Assembly: GCF_027921745.1 (NCBI RefSeq)
Contig: NC_079240.1
Coordinates: 799,001 to 863,000 of the forward strand
DNA length: 64,000 bases
Source: Schizosaccharomyces osmophilus
Lineage: Eukaryota > Ascomycota > Schizosaccharomycetes > Schizosaccharomycetales > Schizosaccharomycetaceae
Direction: 5' to 3'
Part shown: positions 11,165 to 21,715 of the stretch, piece by piece
How positions within the stretch are numbered: position 1 is the first letter of the stretch
Layout: each line of letters opens with the position of its first letter
Program-made: the position numbers and the translations under genes
The notes under the pieces: model-generated
Seen by the model: the letters and a program-made list of their open reading frames with translations, nothing else
Databases searched by the model: none
Told to the model about the DNA's origin: nothing

Positions 11165-11359
11165 TCAGCTTGCTCTTGGTAGTCCTAACTCTTCCTCAAG
11201 TTGTTGCCATTTTCCATCGCGAGCCATTATCCAAAGTCGGGCGTTCTTTCTTAAATCACCCCAAAAAAAGGGTTTATAGTGTTTAATGAAAAAAAGTTGA
11301 TTCTTAATGATTGTTGGAAAGAATTTGCGCCTTTTTCGGCCACAATTTGTCGGATTCAT
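11165..11359 (-). CDS. Possible small protein, antisense to the start of the next gene
   Basis: A 64-codon frame starting with ATG at 11359, whose first 53 bases lie antisense to the start of the plus-strand gene at 11307. The last ~40 residues (FIKHYKPFFWGDLRKNARLW, then IMARDGKWQQLEEELGLP) are strikingly protein-like: aromatic, basic, ending in an acidic helix. The first ~14 residues are the complement of another gene's code and may not be used, so the true start may lie further in or in another exon. It resembles small matrix or inner-membrane proteins in style, but I recognise no family. A perfect hairpin with poly(A)-like arms lies 14 bp past its stop. Confidence 0.4.
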   Translation of the reverse strand: MNPTNCGRKRRKFFPTIIKNQLFFIKHYKPFFWGDLRKNARLWIMARDGKWQQLEEELGLPRAS

Positions 11360-11921
11360 TCCATCGACACGTTCATGGTTCCATAATGCCAGCGTTCAGC
11401 AAAGTATTCTAGGAAGAATCAAAGACATGTTTGGAAAAGAAAAAGAAAAAGGAGAAGAACAAGTTTCTCAGAAAGATCTCCCTACCTTAGAAGTGGTTTT
11501 TCCAAAAAAAAGGACGAACGCTTCTAAATTCGAAGGACAGCGGCTTTTTGAGAAGTTTTCCGGTGAAAAACTAAACAGAGCTGACACTCTCAGTATCATA
11601 AACAGCCTCCGATCTTCTGAAACATTTCCTTCACCTTGGTCCCCTGAAAATCGTTTGCTTGCAGCAAAATTAGCATATCAAAAGACAGGACATATTGTCT
11701 ATGATTCTCCATTACAAGAGATTTCAAATTGGGATGATATGTACCGGTACTACGATATTCGAGTAGATTATGGAGACTCCACCGTGCGAGGACGCACAAC
11801 TTGGAAGCCTACAGAAGAACTGATGCTTTTGCCAAATGTTGTTTTGCACATTGATAAAAACGGATTACCTACGGAGGATCAACCAACAGGAGAGCCAGTG
11901 AAGACACCCGAATCTATCTAA
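11307..11921 (+). CDS. Probable mitochondrial large-subunit ribosomal protein (mL50-like)
   Basis: Single exon, 204 aa, ATG start. The N terminus (MIVGKNLRLFRPQFVGFIPS) is basic and lacks acidic residues, a good mitochondrial presequence. The central region (PWSPENRLLAAKLAYQKTGH, then NWDDMYRYYDIRVDYG) resembles the mL50/Mrpl13 domain as I remember it, though not strongly enough for certainty. The C-terminal tail is acidic and Pro-rich. If correct, it is a late-assembling subunit at the central protuberance side of the mitoribosome. The alternative is another small mitochondrial matrix protein; the mitochondrial location is better supported than the family. Confidence 0.55.
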   Translation: MIVGKNLRLFRPQFVGFIPSTRSWFHNASVQQSILGRIKDMFGKEKEKGEEQVSQKDLPTLEVVFPKKRTNASKFEGQRLFEKFSGEKLNRADTLSIINSLRSSETFPSPWSPENRLLAAKLAYQKTGHIVYDSPLQEISNWDDMYRYYDIRVDYGDSTVRGRTTWKPTEELMLLPNVVLHIDKNGLPTEDQPTGEPVKTPESI

Positions 11922-12523
11922 ACAATACCTTTTACCTTTGACAGTTTTGTGTAGTAGAATATTTTTTAACGCTTATTAATTATTTCTCGTCTGGTCCTTC
12001 TTCATTTTCCTTTTGCTGCTTCTAAGTGCTAATCCCTCATGTGATATTCATGTGTGTATAGTTTTCGTATACTCCCATCTCCATAGAAACTCTTCTGTTA
12101 ACCAAAATAAAATTGATAGTCGAGAAGCAAATGCCTAGAATTCATTTGATCCTCGCATTACTTCGAGAATTTGGAAGACGAGGCAGCTTTAATTCAGTGT
12201 TTCATTGCACAAGTAAGAGGAAATGTTTTTATTCAAGAAAAATGAATTTAAAAGAATTTGGGAAAAGAAGATTATGATGGTTTAAGCCATAAAAGTACAA
12301 AGCTTTAGCGCAACATGAAAGTTTGAGATTGACATGCTGTGCAAGGAAAGTGAAAAAAAAAACAAAATAAACATCTTCTCTATAATTAAAGTGAAGTTGT
12401 AAGAATCAAAATATAATCTTTTTGCAATAACATTATCTGAAAAAGTAATTTGACTCGTCTCCAGTATTCTACTCTGAATTTACCACCCACCTCACATTCA
12501 GCGCCAGATTTAAAAGTACAGAT
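11922..12523. other. Intergenic, no gene seen
   Basis: About 600 bp between two plus-strand genes. It contains AATAAA (near 12105) after the mL50-like gene and AT-rich promoter sequence before tim9. No coding frame or RNA gene was recognised. Confidence 0.4.
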
Positions 12524-12968
12524 ATGGAATATTTGAACCAAAAAGAACAAGAGCAATTTGCTCAAGTTTTGGAAACAAAGCAAATAAAAGATTATACGAA
12601 TGTAAGTTTTCGATAGAAGGCAGAGGTTATGGACCGATGAAAACATTCAACCAGTTGGAAACCTGCGGCCCAACCAAGAAAGCTAAAATTAGAAAAGGCC
12701 TTTCCGAGAATAGTGCTCGAACAGCTAACTGACGGGGAGTCCTACGAGATTCCCAGTTGAAAATGAAAATGCATGTTTGCTAACAAGTGTATAGATGATG
12801 TTTAACCTTAGTCAGGGCTGCTTCAATGACTGTATCCTTGATTTTACCAGCAGCAAAGTTGGTGACAAGGAAAGTGCTTGCTTAACCAGATGTGCGGACA
12901 AGTTTTTCAAGCATACCCAGCGCGTTGGTCAAAGGTTTGCAGAAAACAACGCTAAGCTTATGCAGTAA
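12524..12968 (+). CDS. tim9: Mitochondrial intermembrane-space chaperone Tim9
   Basis: Two exons, 12524-12601 and 12795-12968 (83 aa, the usual size). The donor is GTAAGT; the acceptor is TATAG with CTAAC upstream. The product begins MEYLNQKEQEQFAQVLETKQ and contains the paired CX3C motifs of the small Tims: CFNDC and CLTRC, followed by KFFKHTQRVGQRFAE, which matches Tim9 rather than Tim10. With Tim10 it forms the hexamer that carries hydrophobic precursors across the intermembrane space to TIM22. The intron sits between the N-terminal helix and the first CX3C motif. Confidence 0.95.
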
Positions 12969-13860
12969 TTTTGATGGATATTGTCTAATTGATTCTTGGT
13001 TCCCTTTGGATGTTTGGAATACAGTTCATTACTTTTACTATCAGGATGTGATGAAAACCCGAATGAAGCAATCGGCATTCCTACAATTTCTTAGTTTTTT
13101 TCTTATCGAGTATTAGGAACAAGAAAATGAAGAATTACGATTCGTATCTTTAGTTTTCCTTTATGTAACTTTTAAATGTGTCACTGGATAGTCCGTGCGT
13201 TGAACGATTTGTAGCTAAGCATTCACTAGCAGAAACAGTGCTTCAAGCATTTTACCATCGGCTTTTGTCCTCCATCTTCTATCCAAAACGAGTGTTCTTG
13301 CGTAAAAGATAAAACCCTTTTACGCTGTTGGCTTTAGCTGAGAGAACATCAAAGTATACTTGTGGATGGATTCGCTTCTGTAAGCTTGGAAGACGAATTA
13401 CTTGAAGCAAATGATGATATCCTTTTGTGTTTGCTTTTGCTAGGTTTACAAGGAGAGAAAATGGACCATGAATAGGAGATTGAGCATTCAATTTTTCCTT
13501 TCCCTGTCCTTCAAATACATAATTTTACTTTCTTCCTTATACTATTCTCCACAACATGCCAGTAAAGTAGTAACTTTCAAGAAAAAAAATCGACTTCTCT
13601 CTTTTTACATCTATTATTCTATGAATTCATTATAAAGTAAGCATTGAATGCTTACTTGAGAATGATCTTGGTTGTTTATTGTCTTTTTATAAGGTCACAC
13701 GTTACCCGTGTTTTGCGTACAAGCGCTCTTCTACTTTGGCAGAGACTTATACAACTTCAGCACCACACTCGATTCTTAATTCAACCTGATTTACAGTTTT
13801 ATTGGCAAAGTTGCAACTAACTCCGTTCTTTTTTTCTATTGAGTCGCAATTTCTGCCAAA
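12969..13860. other. Intergenic region with a perfect palindrome
   Basis: About 890 bp between tim9 and the surface-protein gene. A short minus-strand frame near 13279-13491 has no ATG at its start and I do not believe it. The notable structure is a 23-bp palindrome at 13635-13657, about 200 bp upstream of the next start codon (listed separately). Confidence 0.4.
13635..13657. promoter_or_regulatory. Perfect 11-bp inverted repeat
   Basis: AAGTAAGCATT, one G, then AATGCTTACTT: a fully symmetric 23-bp palindrome in the upstream region of the surface-protein gene. The single-base spacer suits a dimeric DNA-binding protein better than an RNA hairpin. I do not recognise the binding factor. Confidence 0.35.
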
Positions 13861-14407
13861 ATGCCTGTCTTGAACCAAAAATCGCTGTTTTTTGCTTTGT
13901 GCGCCTTTTTCATGCTTTTCTCTTCGGTATTTGGTGCTTTGATTGCGCCTATTGGAAATGTTGACAATCTTGAAGGTGTCCAACTAAAGTACGGTATGTA
14001 AATTGCTTTTTGCTGGCTTTCACCGTGTTTCCTACTAAAGTACCTTGCTAACGAATTCTTTAGCTGACAATGTTCTTACGACTCCCGTTCCTGACTTTAA
14101 ACGGGCAAAGCGTGACGGTGTATCTACACCCTCGTATTCTACCACCGCAGACAACGTAGTCATTGTTACCGACAAGTATTGGTCTGTCGTTTCAGGTCTA
14201 AATCAACCAATCCCTTATCCCTTTACTTTCTCGGAGGCTCATCCTTCGTCAACAATAACAACAGCACCCTCTGGATCTATCGGATATGGATCAATAAAGG
14301 GTAATAATCGCCAATTGATGGAAGGTAGCTCATCCACGCGTATCTCCTTCCCTCACATTACCTTTGCTTTGATAGCCGTCACTAGTTTGATTGCTTTATT
14401 CGTATAA
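13861..14407 (+). CDS. Secreted or GPI-anchored small surface protein
   Basis: Two exons, 13861-13993 and 14064-14407 (158 aa). The donor is GTATGT; the acceptor TTTAG is preceded by GCTAAC. Residues 1-25 form a signal peptide (hydrophobic core FFALCAFFMLFSSVFGALIA). A dibasic KRAKRD follows, a possible Kex2/Krp1 processing site. The middle is Ser/Thr/Pro-rich, and the C terminus is a short hydrophobic segment (ITFALIAVTSLIALFV) after Ser-rich residues, which is the layout of a GPI-anchor signal. Probably a genus-specific wall or plasma-membrane protein; the position matches the remembered S. pombe orphan SPCC24B10.06. Function unknown. Confidence 0.8.
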
Positions 14408-14676
14408 AAAGAATCAAGAACGACATTTCAATGCATCTTTTTTAATTGCTCGCATATTTATCAATTTTTACGTGACTTGTGGTAATTGAGTGAATCAATC
14501 TTTTCTACGAGTTGTCTTATATATTTTTTCGATGTAAAATCGAAAAAGAAATTTATTGACATTCAAAGTCTTTTCTTTCCTTCTTTTTAATGTTCCAGAA
14601 CCGTTTCTGAAGTTTTATTTTATTTTTTTGTTCACACTCTTTTCTTCGGAGGGTGATATGCTCTTCTTCTCTTAAT

Positions 14677-14820
14677 ATGCGCTTCTTCATTACTTATTTT
14701 CTTATTGTTTTACTTCTATTTCTCCTTGGAGTCTTTGACTCATCTGAAGAAACAATCTCTTGGTACAAACTTAGTCAGTACTTTTATGTTGCAGCCGTTT
14801 CAAGTTCAAGGAGAACATGA
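14677..14820 (+). CDS. Possible 47-residue single-pass membrane peptide
   Basis: ATG-initiated frame of 47 codons: MRFFITYFLIVLLLFLLGVF followed by a short polar tail ending SSSRRT. The N-terminal stretch would act as a signal peptide or a membrane anchor. T-rich intergenic DNA easily encodes Leu/Phe/Ile runs, so this may be chance. No family was recognised. Confidence 0.2.
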   Translation: MRFFITYFLIVLLLFLLGVFDSSEETISWYKLSQYFYVAAVSSSRRT

Positions 14821-15724
14821 TAGGTATTCTATGTCTTCTTTTCCCCAATAAAATAGAAAATTGAGAAAGTTAATAGATGATTGAATTCACGCCAGTTGAA
14901 AGCGAAACAAAGTGGATTCATATGGACCGTTCCATTCTGCATACTTCACACCATAAAGCAAACCAGATTTAAAGACTACACGGTAGGTGATAAACCATTT
15001 AAGTCATCCATCGCTTGTATGCGCATTCTAAAACCAAACTCAAAACAATACGATGCAATACTAAATATATATTTTGCTCGCTTACAGTAGCTTCTTTTTG
15101 TTTATTTCTTGTTAAACTAAAACTCGTTATTCTATATATCGTCCTTGCAACAGATCACTAATCTGTTTAGGGTGCTGTAAAGCGAGTACCACACACAGCT
15201 GATTTCTTTTACCATACAACATTGGAGAGCAGATATAGACTGGCCACACCAAAATTACCGGCGGGAAAAGAGAGAACATAGAGAATTGTCAAAGAAACGC
15301 ATTTCCGTAGTCTGAAACTGTTTTAGATCAATTCTTAGAAAAATTTGGTTTCGATTGGTATCCATTTTATAGGCTTTTTTTGATTCTCAGCCGACTTTGG
15401 TATAAGTCGCAATAGCTGAGCGGCGAATCTGTATTGCGAAACTCTTTAAAAGTCATCTTGTTTTTACTTTTAACTAGAAAGCTTTTCTTAAATCCAGCCT
15501 GTTCTCACTGGAAATCACAAGGTACTTTTGCTTGACACTTCAATCCATTTGCTTTGCTCTATTGCTTGTGACTCAATCGTTTTGTTCAAATAGAGGTAAA
15601 TATCGTAAAGGAAACTCTGTAAAGTCTTTATCCCTTTTGCGTTTTTTTGCTTGCCTATACGTTCTGTCCTTCTTTTCCCTTTGCCCACCGAGTTCTTGTA
15701 CTTTACAACCTTTAATTATCTATA
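14821..15724. promoter_or_regulatory. Upstream region of gad8
   Basis: About 900 bp of non-coding sequence before the first gad8 exon. Pyrimidine-rich tracts lie near the start codon. The longest open frames are of random composition. No TATA box or named operator was identified with confidence. Confidence 0.35.
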
Positions 15725-17520
15725 ATGTCTTGGAAATTAACGAAAAGTATGTGATTGTCCCTTGTTGAATTTTGTTTTCTAACTGTTGTTTCTTCCAGAA
15801 TTAAAAGAAACACATCTTGCCTCTGCGATCGGATTGAATTCCAGTGGCTCAATAAAAGGCTTGCGGAACAATGCGCATTCTTCAATGTCGTCTCGAAAAT
15901 CGAGCGATGAGAAATCCAGCAGAAGCTCAGAAGACCGACAACCTCAGAGCACAGTGGTTCAACCAGGTTTGCTTCAAGTCACAATTATTGCAGCCAGAGA
16001 CTTGCGTCTACCATCTGGATATACGCCAACTAACTATACAGCATCTTTCGGTGCTATTCCCAGTAATAATGGCTTAGGACATTCCCGGTCGCGAAGTCAT
16101 GCATGGTGGTTACCTTACATCGTGGTAGAGTTTGACAAAAACGAGGTTTTAGTGGATGCTCTAAATACTGCTACTCTAGAAAATCCAAGGTGGGATTATC
16201 AGGCTACTTTTGATGTTTCCCGATATTCAAAATTATCTTTAAACATTTATCTTCGATCTTCTACAAGTCGATTGCGAAACGGGATGGGAAATGACGTGTT
16301 TTTGGGAGGAATAAAGATTCCTCCATCTTTTGTTGTCAATAAGCTTACTGATGAATGGGTTTCTTTACAGGGAGGCAGCGGAGAATTACGAGTTCAAATG
16401 CTGTATAAACCGAACCAGAATACCCCCCTTACCATTGATGCTTTTGACCTTTTAAAAGTGGTCGGAAAAGGCTCTTTTGGAAAAGTCATGCAGGTTCGAA
16501 AACGAGACACCTCGCGTATTTATGCTTTAAAAACTATTCGAAAAGCACACATTGTTTCAAGGAGTGAAGTTGACCATACTCTGGCAGAAAGAACTGTGCT
16601 GGCGCAAGTTAACAATCCCTTTATTGTTCCATTAAAGTTCTCTTTCCAATCTCCCGAAAAGTTGTATATTGTTTTGGCATTCGTTAACGGTGGTGAGTTG
16701 TTTCATCATTTACAGCGTGAAGGTTGCTTTGGCACTTCCCGAGCAAAGTTTTACACGGCAGAACTGCTGGTAGCTCTCGAGTGCCTTCATGAATTCAACG
16801 TCATTTATCGTGACTTAAAACCAGAAAACATTCTTTTAGACTACACCGGACACATTGCTCTATGTGATTTTGGTTTATGCAAATTAAATATGGCCAAAAC
16901 TGACCGCACAAACAGTAGGTTCAATCATTCTTTTTTTTATTTTGAATCCATTTATTAACATGAATTTAGCTTTTTGTGGCACTCCAGAATACCTCGCGCC
17001 GGAATTGCTTTTGGGTCACGGTTATACAAAAGTAGTTGACTGGTGGACTTTGGGTGTGCTACTTTACGAAATGATAACTGGTCTCCCCCCGTTTTATGAT
17101 GAAAATATAAATGAAATGTATAGAAAAATTTTACAAGATACGCTACGCTTCCCTGATAATATTGACAAAGATGGCCGTAACTTACTTTGCGGCTTATTGA
17201 CTCGCTCACCGGATAAAAGGTTAGGTAGTCGCGGTGCCCAAGAAATAAAAAACCATCCTTTTTTTGCGGATATTGATTGGAAAAAGCTTTTTGCCAAAAA
17301 GATTCAGCCGCCTTTCAAACCATGTGTTGAGTCTGCTATTGATACGAGCAATTTTGACTCCGAATTTACCTCAGAAATCCCAATGGATAGTGTTGTTGCG
17401 GATTCACATCTTTCGGAGACCGTTCAACAACAATTTGCAAATTGGAGCTATCAGCGTCCTACTACAATAGATGCATCTGATGACATTTCGACGATTGCTC
17501 CTGGAAGCATAACGCGGTAG
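15725..17520 (+). CDS. gad8: AGC family protein kinase Gad8 (TORC2 effector)
   Basis: Three exons: 15725-15746 (22 nt, MSWKLTK), 15799-16914 and 16970-17520 (562 aa; S. pombe Gad8 is 569). An N-terminal C2-like region (~60-215) precedes the kinase domain: GKGSFGKV (Gly loop), YRDLKPENILL, DFGLCK, FCGTPEYLAPE. The T-loop Thr is codon 380 and is split by the second intron. The hydrophobic motif FANWSY near the C terminus contains Ser539, the TORC2 site equivalent to S546 of S. pombe. Gad8 is activated by Ksg1 (PDK1) at the T-loop and by TORC2 at the C-terminal sites. It controls stress survival, amino-acid uptake and sexual development, and acts like mammalian Akt/SGK. Convergent with ada2. Confidence 0.97.
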
Positions 17521-17922
17521 TAATATCTACTTTCGCTGTTTTTTTTTAGATAAGTATTCCACTCTTTATTTTTGTTTTTATATCATTAAATTAGCGAAAT
17601 ACATGGTTGTTTGCTTTTGCAATCGTTCTTAGTGCAATCATCCTTATTAAGTGATTTGCTTTATGTAGTTAATACCTTGAAAGTGCATGATAGTTTTGTT
17701 TGTGGTAGAAATGACTTGCAAGTATCATAAATCTTACGAAAAGACGCTAAGATAATCGTGTATGAAATCTATATGCATTTCGGAGTAAATTATTGAACAG
17801 ACAGTAGAAGATAATAGAACTAAATATACAAGGGAGGTTTTGCATCCAAAAGAAATTTACAAGTTTTTTGACCAAAAGAACGAACGGAAAATTACAACAT
17901 TAAATAGGGGAATGTGCTCGAG
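17521..17922. other. Convergent 3' region gad8 / ada2
   Basis: About 400 bp between two stop codons, with T-rich sequence on the gad8 side and poly(A)-signal-like ATTAAA/AATAGA. Nothing else seen. Confidence 0.4.
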
Positions 17923-19274
17923 TCATGGAGTAGTGATCCAATTTAACCTTTTACAGAAGTCGTATAATTGTTCTACCTTTGTGTGTTCAATGTGCTTCAA
18001 TAGTTGAACAGCGTCGTCTTTGGAAAAAGGTTTATCAGAAATAAGAGAAGCAGAGATTAAGGCGTATTTTAATGCCAAAAATGGTTTTGGAAAGATCTGT
18101 AATTGAAGACATAAAGAATGCTCCTCGTCGGAGAGAAGATGACGGTCAGCAGAAGTAGGAAATGAAGGGACAGGAATAGGTTGTTTGACAAACTTTTGAA
18201 TATCTCGAATTGGAAAAGGAACTGGTGGAACAACAGAGTTTAGAGGCTTATTTTGACGTATTAAACCGCTAGTCGCTCTGCTAATCAACATCTGTAAAAT
18301 TGTTAGTCATTTTAACGACAAAGAAGTAAAAGAAAGCTCACCTTTTGTGTTTTATCGCGTTGATAACGTACGCCTTGCTCAAGATTAGTGAGTCCCATCT
18401 GTCTCCATTCCTGAAGCTCTTGTATACGTTTTACAAGAGCGACTTGTTCAAAAAGACCATGTAAAAATTTTCGGTAGTCTTCAGCTGAAAGCAGGCGAGC
18501 AAAAGATTTTGTTTTATTAAGTAATAGACGTTCCTCTTTCGAGAGACGCTTTTCATTAGCTTGCAATCTCCGGTAGTCTAATAAATTATGGGTGAAGATG
18601 ACTTGTTTCCGAATTGCACGACTTGTTAAACGAGAATTATATATATTCAACATAGTAAGCTTGATATGTTCTTCCTGTTGTTTCGATTCCGATGCGTCTT
18701 CTTCAAAGTTCATATCTTTGACGGGAACCTCGGCTTCGTTCATGTACTCTTGATCAAATTCCAAACGGCCAGGCATGTAGCCCTGTATTTCATGACATTG
18801 TGGGGTAGAAGCTAGTGGTTTTGGGGGAATCACTGGAATGGGTTCAAATTTTTGTATGCGTGCGCGCTTCTTCTCAGCGAAGGCTATCCGATCGATGGGT
18901 CCATCAAACTCGCTCTTAGAAAGAGGGTAATTACTTGTTTCGATATATGTGCTTATATAATGATCTTTACAATCTTCTTTGGTGCGCCCATTGCCTACAT
19001 ATTCGGCGATATCTGACCAATTTCCCAAACCCAACGTCTCACATGCATCAATGAGCAGAAGTTCTTCATCTGCACCCCAGTCTTCTGTAAAAATAGGATA
19101 AGAATTTGTCTCAATAATACGATATGGATGACTTGGTTGGTGCTCGCCGAGGGAAGCTCCAGAAGTGTAGCAGGGAATGCACAGATCAAAATCCGCACAT
19201 TCCGCACACCTGATGTGAATCATCCTCGTTATATCTTGTGCACATACATTGCAATGAAACTTTTGAGGCGGCAT
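17923..19274 (-). CDS. ada2: SAGA complex adaptor subunit Ada2
   Basis: Two exons on the minus strand, 19274-18342 and 18291-17923 (433 aa; S. pombe Ada2 is ~437). The donor is GTGAGC and the acceptor TTTACAG, phase 0. Residues 1-65 are a ZZ zinc finger with CNVC, CAEC and CIPC pairs. It is followed by a SANT/Myb domain ([20 protein letters not shown], then [20 protein letters not shown]). The C-terminal exon encodes the SWIRM domain ([19 protein letters not shown]). I took the ATG giving MPPQKFHC because it aligns with the S. pombe start; an in-frame ATG 15 bases upstream is less likely. Ada2 bridges Gcn5 and Ada3 and is required for H3 acetylation by SAGA. Confidence 0.95.
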
Positions 19275-19863
19275 CCTGCAGGGGAGCAAAAATATTCTGT
19301 TCCACTATGGTGGAGCAAAATCCCGTGGTACGGTGGCAGGTTGGGTAGGAATGATGAAAACCAAATAAACTCTAGAAATTACAAAAAACCTACCCCGAAA
19401 AGTAGATAGACTTACTCGAAAAGAACCGAGGAATTTTTTAAAAGAAACAATGGTGGAGGGCCACGGTTCCCTTATTTTAGTAAATGTCAACACCACAAAG
19501 CAGTTCTGCTTATGCTTCGTCGGCTTGAAAAACATCCCTTTAGATTGTATCTATTCTATTGATCTGGTCGTTTCATAATTAAAAACCAATCTCGATACTT
19601 TAAAACTCACAAAACTCCTAAACCCAAGCTTAGTACCATAGCAGCTGAAAATGAGTACAAATTTGCTCACAAATCTAGTTCACGTAATGACCGTTTGGCT
19701 TTTAAAATCAGTCATTTTTTTAAAGTAGTTTAATAGAACTGCAATATTAAAAATAAAAAAAAAGAAACAACTTGATGATATTCTATTACTCCTTAAAACA
19801 ATTTACTTCACTACAGCGCATTGCTGTTCGGTAAAGGATGCTTTCGTTGCCCATTATAGCGTA

Positions 19864-19903
19864 ACCCTACCCTATAAACTATAGTACAACAACAGCAGTC
19901 ACG
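19864..19903 (+). promoter_or_regulatory. HomolE and HomolD boxes of the rps17 promoter
   Basis: ACCCTACCCT at 19864-19873 matches HomolE, and CAGTCACG at 19896-19903 matches HomolD, the TATA substitute of fission yeast ribosomal protein genes. They lie 22 bp apart and HomolD is 49 bp upstream of the rps17 ATG, which is the standard arrangement. Confidence 0.85.
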
Positions 19904-19952
19904 CACTACAAACACGAAATTTCACGGTAACGAATTCATCACAGGAACAGAA

Positions 19953-20414
19953 ATGGTAAGGAACATTGTGCTTGATTTCTTGAATCTGTCGGATGTGCTA
20001 ACTATTGAATAGGGTCGTGTACGTACCAAAACTACGAAGAGAGCTTCTCGCGTAGTGATCGAGAAATACTATCCTCGTCTCACGTTGGATTTCCAAACCA
20101 ACAAGAGAATTGTCGATGAGGTCGCTATCATTGCTTCCAAGCGTCTTCGCAACAAGATTGCTGGTTACTCGACTCACCTTATGAGACGTATTCAACGTGG
20201 CCCTGTCCGCGGTATCTCCTTTAAGCTTCAAGAGGAGGAGCGTGAACGCAAGGACCAATACGTTCCTGACGTCTCTGAGCTCGAGAAGGAGAAGGTTAGC
20301 GTTGACCAAGACACCAAGGACATGATCAAGGCTCTTGGCTACGACTCCATTCCTACTCTTGTCGTTAACCCCTCTGCTCGTCCTGAGCGCCCCTTCCGCT
20401 TCAACAAGCACTAG
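19953..20414 (+). CDS. rps17: 40S ribosomal protein eS17
   Basis: Exon 1 is only the start codon (19953-19955). A 57-nt intron (GTAAGG...CTAAC...ATAG) separates it from exon 2, 20013-20414 (134 aa). The product starts [20 protein letters not shown] and contains [20 protein letters not shown], the signature of eS17. Codon choice is strongly biased (CGT, AAG, GTC), as in highly expressed genes, in contrast to its neighbours. HomolE and HomolD boxes lie directly upstream. S. pombe has two copies; this position corresponds to rps1702. Confidence 0.98.
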
Positions 20415-20650
20415 AGGATTTAGTAGATTTTACAAATCAAAATTTTCATTTTTGAATGTACATGTGTCTGCATTTATTGGAGCGTAGCAATAATTAGCCT
20501 TTGTAAATGTTGAAGAAAAGATAAAAGGAAGCGAGAATGCCCAGTATGTAGCAAGTTGATACGTTGGGTAAGTGCTTTTATGTAGTTGTATGCTTTGGAA
20601 AATCCGATGGTTTTGTAATCTAAAAATGCAATGATAATATTTTGTAGAAT

Positions 20651-21715
20651 CTATTCGACGTCTATGGATAACCCTTCTAAGGAATCCTGAGCAACAAAAT
20701 CTTCGGTTTTCAAGGGCCGCAGTCCCCCGTCGTCGATTTCTATTTTAATTCTGTCTAAATTATTACCAAAAGTTGCAAACAATTCCCGTCGTGGAACAGA
20801 CAATGCGGAGCGACATGCTTCTTTAATGTAAGAGCCAGACAAACCTGCTGTTGAAGCGACAACAGCATTCCAGTCAAAGGTTTCATCCAATTTTACACTT
20901 TTAAGATACAATTCCAAAATCTTTCTCCGTTGACTACTTGTGGGTAATGGGATAGAGTAAACCTTTGGCATTCGGCGACGAATCGCATCATCAATGTCTC
21001 CAGGGCGGTTGGTGGCACCAAGTACTAGAACCCTAGATTCACCTGTTAAGAGACCATCCCACATGGACATAAACTCCGCCTTGATTTGAGCCATGGCTTC
21101 ATGGTCAGTACGCTGTCGTTGTCTAAGAAAAGTATCAATCTCATCGATGAAGATAATTGAAGGTTCTAACTTTCGAGCAAGAGAAAATAATGCATCCACA
21201 AGCTTATTAGACTCTCCGAACCATTTATCCGTTAAAAGTCCTACGCTCACGTTGATGAATGTAGCGTTGCTTTGCTTTGCCAAGGCCTTTGCCAACATGG
21301 TTTTACCGCAACCCGGTGGTCCATACAAGAGGAGACCCTTGGGAGACGACAAAAGGTCACTATGTGTATTAAAGACTTCTGGATATTTCAATGGGAACAG
21401 AACATCTTGAAACAAATGATTCACGTGTTCGTCCATCCCAGCGATGTCGTCGAAAGCTACATTAATTTCGCTTGGCAAGACTAGCTGAGACGCTACCATC
21501 TGTTCGTACTCATCCAATTCAACCGTTTCTATATCTCGAACATGCTCTTCTGCCCAGTTGTCCAATTTCTGGCGACTCTTTGAGACAGTATCTTGTCGTT
21601 TTTGTCTGTAAGGATCCAAAGAAGAAAGCAGCTTACGAGCTGCATACCAGGAACATCCGAAAGCCAAAGCATAGACAGCGATCTCTTTGATCGTAGTTTT
21701 CGTACCGGGGTGCAT
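20651..21715 (-). CDS. yta4: Outer-mitochondrial-membrane AAA ATPase (Msp1/ATAD1 type)
   Basis: Single exon, 354 aa, ATG start. An N-terminal membrane segment (~10-30: IAVYALAFGCSWYAARKLL) is followed by one AAA domain: Walker A GPPGCGKT (~131), Walker B SIIFIDEID (~186), the sensor GATNRPGDIDDAIRRRMP, and a C-terminal helical lid. This is the layout of Msp1/ATAD1, which extracts mislocalised tail-anchored proteins and stalled import substrates from the outer membrane. It is named yta4 by remembered S. pombe order; there the protein also restrains mitochondrial fission. It is convergent with rps17; the two stop codons are about 240 bp apart. Confidence 0.95.
   Translation of the reverse strand: MHPGTKTTIKEIAVYALAFGCSWYAARKLLSSLDPYRQKRQDTVSKSRQKLDNWAEEHVRDIETVELDEYEQMVASQLVLPSEINVAFDDIAGMDEHVNHLFQDVLFPLKYPEVFNTHSDLLSSPKGLLLYGPPGCGKTMLAKALAKQSNATFINVSVGLLTDKWFGESNKLVDALFSLARKLEPSIIFIDEIDTFLRQRQRTDHEAMAQIKAEFMSMWDGLLTGESRVLVLGATNRPGDIDDAIRRRMPKVYSIPLPTSSQRRKILELYLKSVKLDETFDWNAVVASTAGLSGSYIKEACRSALSVPRRELFATFGNNLDRIKIEIDDGGLRPLKTEDFVAQDSLEGLSIDVE

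Noticed and set aside
13279-13491. Minus-strand frame of about 70 codons after tim9
   Set aside because: It starts with TTG rather than ATG, has random composition and no splice partner.
19998-20411. Antisense open frame of about 137 codons over rps17
   Set aside because: Shadow of a highly biased ribosomal protein gene; Leu/Val-rich without motif.
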